Assembly (NCBI GenBank): GCA_031400715.1
Contig: JANNQK010000264.1
Location: forward strand, 1 to 64,000
Direction: 5' to 3'
DNA from: VFMC01 sp031400715
GTDB taxonomy: Bacteria; Actinomycetota; Acidimicrobiia; Acidimicrobiales; Ilumatobacteraceae
DNA: 64,000 nt
Below the pieces are notes generated by a model that had not been told where the DNA came from, did not search any database, and was given only the letters and a program-made list of their open reading frames with translations. This document shows, piece after piece, positions 62,428 through 64,000 of the stretch (position 1 is its first letter; each line of letters starts with the position of its first letter). Made by a program: the position numbers and the translations under genes.

Positions 62428-64000
62428 GTGGAATCGATCGTGAACGAAGCTGAACCCAAGGTCGAACGCGCGTGGTGGACCGTCGCTGCGATCTCGGTCG
62501 GTCTGGCCTACCTCGGGTGGCGTTCGGTCGCCACCCTCGACGGCGTGCCGGCATGGTTGGGCTGGCCGGTGCTCGGCATCGAGGCGTTGGGGGTGCTCGG
62601 GGTGATCATCCTCCTGCTCGGCCTGGCTCGACAACCGCTGCACACAGACGGCACCGCTCACGCGACCGCGAAGGCAGATGTCATCGTTCGAGTCGAGGCC
62701 GAGCCACTCGGCCGGATCGCTGCCACCCTCGCCGGCCTCCGCCGTGCGGAGAACGTCGCGTCCACCACGATCCTCACCTTCAGCGAGCGCGAAGACGTGC
62801 GTCACCTGGCCGCAGAGCACGGCATCGAGGTGTACTACGTCGATCCCGAGGTCGACGCGACCGGACTGCAGATGGCCCTTCGGGTCGGCAAGAGTCCGTT
62901 CCTCGTCATCCTCGATGCCGGCGATGTGCCGATGCCGAACATGGCCGACGTGCTCGTCCGCCACGCCTACGACGGCCGCATCGCCGGCGTGCGCGGCGCG
63001 GTCGACAGCTGGGCCACCGATTCGGCAGAGCACGACTCGCGCGGGAATCATCTCCTCCGCTTCGAACGCGAGGTGCTCTACCCGGCTGCCGGTCGTGCCG
63101 CCGTGTTGCATGGTTCTGGCGTGCTGTTGCGCCGATGGGCGATCGAGCATGTCGGTGTGCCGAAGGGTCCCCGCCGCACGGTCGAGCTGCGCTTGTCGAT
63201 GCGCCTCCGCAAGGCCGGCCTCGAAGTCGTCGCCCCGGCCGATCCGGTGCTCGTCTCCGTCTACGCCGCCAACACCGCGGCAGCGGTCGCACTCGAGCGT
63301 CGCCGCGACACCGCCGCTGCCGTGCGGATGCTGCGATCCACCGATGGGCCGCTCTTGGCCCGGGGCCTCCAGTGGCGCGATCGCATCGCCTTGCTGGCCA
63401 CGTTCGTGCGACCGTTGTCCGGCATCCGTCGGGCGTTGTTCGTCACCGCGATCGTCGCATCGTTGCTCAGTGGCGAGTTGCCGATGCGTGGACCGGTGTT
63501 GGGATTCGTCGTTCTGTGGCTGCCGTGGATGCTGCTGCAGTCGATCGCACTGCGCGTGGCGTCGCTCGGACGGCTCGATTGGGGAGACAGCGCCCGTTGG
63601 TCGTTCAGCACGATGGGCTCGTCGGTCGCGGCACTGTTCGGCGCTGGCGATCCCGTGATCGGTGCAGGGCGGAACCAACCTCGGCACGGAGCCTTCAGGG
63701 AGTTCACGTCGAACCGGCCGATCACCGCGACCCTCGCCGGTCTGGCCGTTGTGGTGCCGTTCGTCGCGATCAGCGATCGCTTCACCGGGTGGTTGCCGCC
63801 GATGCCGATCGCCGAGCGGGCGGCGCTGCTCGCCGTCACGATGTGGGCGATCGCAGTGATGCTCGACGTGATGCGCTGTCTGAACGGTGCTCGACAGCTC
63901 CGGAGGGCGCCTCGCATCGCCACCGAGTTCCCCGGCAGCGTCGGTGACCTCGGAGCGACCATCATCGATCTCACGCCCTACGGCGCCGGCGCGATCACCG
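62428..64000 (+). CDS. Cellulose-synthase-like GT2/PilZ membrane protein, degenerate (3' end outside window)
   Basis: At least 524 codons, open to the window edge. Two N-terminal helices (TVAAISVGLAYLGW; LGIEALGVLGVIILLLGLA) lead to a GT2-like core: VRVEAEPLGRIAATLAGLRR, LDAGDVPMPNM and TVELRLSMRLRKAGLEV. Helices follow (ALFVTAIVASLLSG; VLGFVVLWLPWMLLQ) and a PilZ-like ending (EFPGSVGDLGATIIDLTPYGAGAI), the layout of BcsA. But the D-x-D is DAGD, the TED is TVE, and no QRxRW is seen, so glycosyl transfer is doubtful. GTG 62428 has GGAG 8 bp upstream. Confidence 0.7.
   Translation, partial: MESIVNEAEPKVERAWWTVAAISVGLAYLGWRSVATLDGVPAWLGWPVLGIEALGVLGVIILLLGLARQPLHTDGTAHATAKADVIVRVEAEPLGRIAATLAGLRRAENVASTTILTFSEREDVRHLAAEHGIEVYYVDPEVDATGLQMALRVGKSPFLVILDAGDVPMPNMADVLVRHAYDGRIAGVRGAVDSWATDSAEHDSRGNHLLRFEREVLYPAAGRAAVLHGSGVLLRRWAIEHVGVPKGPRRTVELRLSMRLRKAGLEVVAPADPVLVSVYAANTAAAVALERRRDTAAAVRMLRSTDGPLLARGLQWRDRIALLATFVRPLSGIRRALFVTAIVASLLSGELPMRGPVLGFVVLWLPWMLLQSIALRVASLGRLDWGDSARWSFSTMGSSVAALFGAGDPVIGAGRNQPRHGAFREFTSNRPITATLAGLAVVVPFVAISDRFTGWLPPMPIAERAALLAVTMWAIAVMLDVMRCLNGARQLRRAPRIATEFPGSVGDLGATIIDLTPYGAGAIT

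Overview
The window is high-GC bacterial DNA from an actinobacterium, most likely an Acidimicrobiia member (Ilumatobacter-like; inferred, not verified). Supporting signs are the actinobacterial RpoC N-terminus, an XPB helicase next to its Rv0862c-type partner, an F420/PPOX-type oxidoreductase, DUF2510-like proteins, an MT0933-type small protein, many GTG starts, and at least eight starts with a -10 hexamer (TANNNT) only 6-7 nt upstream, the layout of leaderless mRNAs. No tRNA, rRNA, CRISPR array, integrase or insertion sequence was found.

Layout. 1-6.4 kb: end of rpoB, rpoC, a small MT0933-like gene, a His-rich miniprotein, then rpsL-rpsG closed by a strong terminator (fusA and tuf do not follow). 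6.4-16.5 kb: secreted proteins (beta-propeller lipoprotein, M14 carboxypeptidase lipoprotein, a lipoprotein gene split by an in-frame TAA, a DTR-repeat metzincin protease) mixed with a cobalamin-reductase/QueG-like protein, a DUF429-like protein, a YjfB-like protein and a Nudix hydrolase. 16.5-20.4 kb: PPOX oxidoreductase, methyltransferase, and an unusual fusion of a glycerophosphodiesterase-like domain to a patatin phospholipase. 20.4-29.8 kb: a SARP/AAA regulator, then XPB helicase plus its partner flanked on both sides by ComF-like phosphoribosyltransferases. 29.8-33.7 kb: a MocR regulator divergent from an EamA exporter and RidA, bracketed by two NERD-like paralogs that share a 36-bp upstream element. 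34-44 kb: phosphatase, collagen-like secreted protein, two decayed gene fragments, a YbjN-like protein, a propeller lipoprotein, an alpha/beta hydrolase, a SEC-C protein, a DUF7002-like protein and two more NERD proteins. 44-51 kb: three DUF2510-like membrane proteins, several lipoproteins, a histone-deacetylase-family hydrolase and an excalibur lipoprotein; three of these share an undescribed Cys-containing domain. 51-56 kb: a 650-bp non-coding stretch, a HupE-like membrane protein, a fasciclin with a sortase-like signal, a molybdopterin oxidoreductase, an ACT-domain protein and a DUF2277 protein. 56-64 kb: a YczE-like membrane protein, a DegT aminotransferase plus PIG-L deacetylase divergent from a glycerol-1-phosphate-dehydrogenase-like enzyme through overlapping leaderless promoters, a lipoprotein and a beta-helix lipoprotein, and a partial, degenerate cellulose-synthase-like protein.

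How genes work together. RpoB/RpoC and S12/S7 are core information processing. XPB and its partner probably act in DNA repair. The MocR-EamA-RidA locus looks like a self-contained sense-and-export module with a palindromic operator covering both start codons. PIG-L, DegT and the G1PDH-like enzyme form a likely small-molecule or sugar-modification locus. Many spacers carry short tandem repeats of 7-19 bp, which seem to be a feature of this genome.
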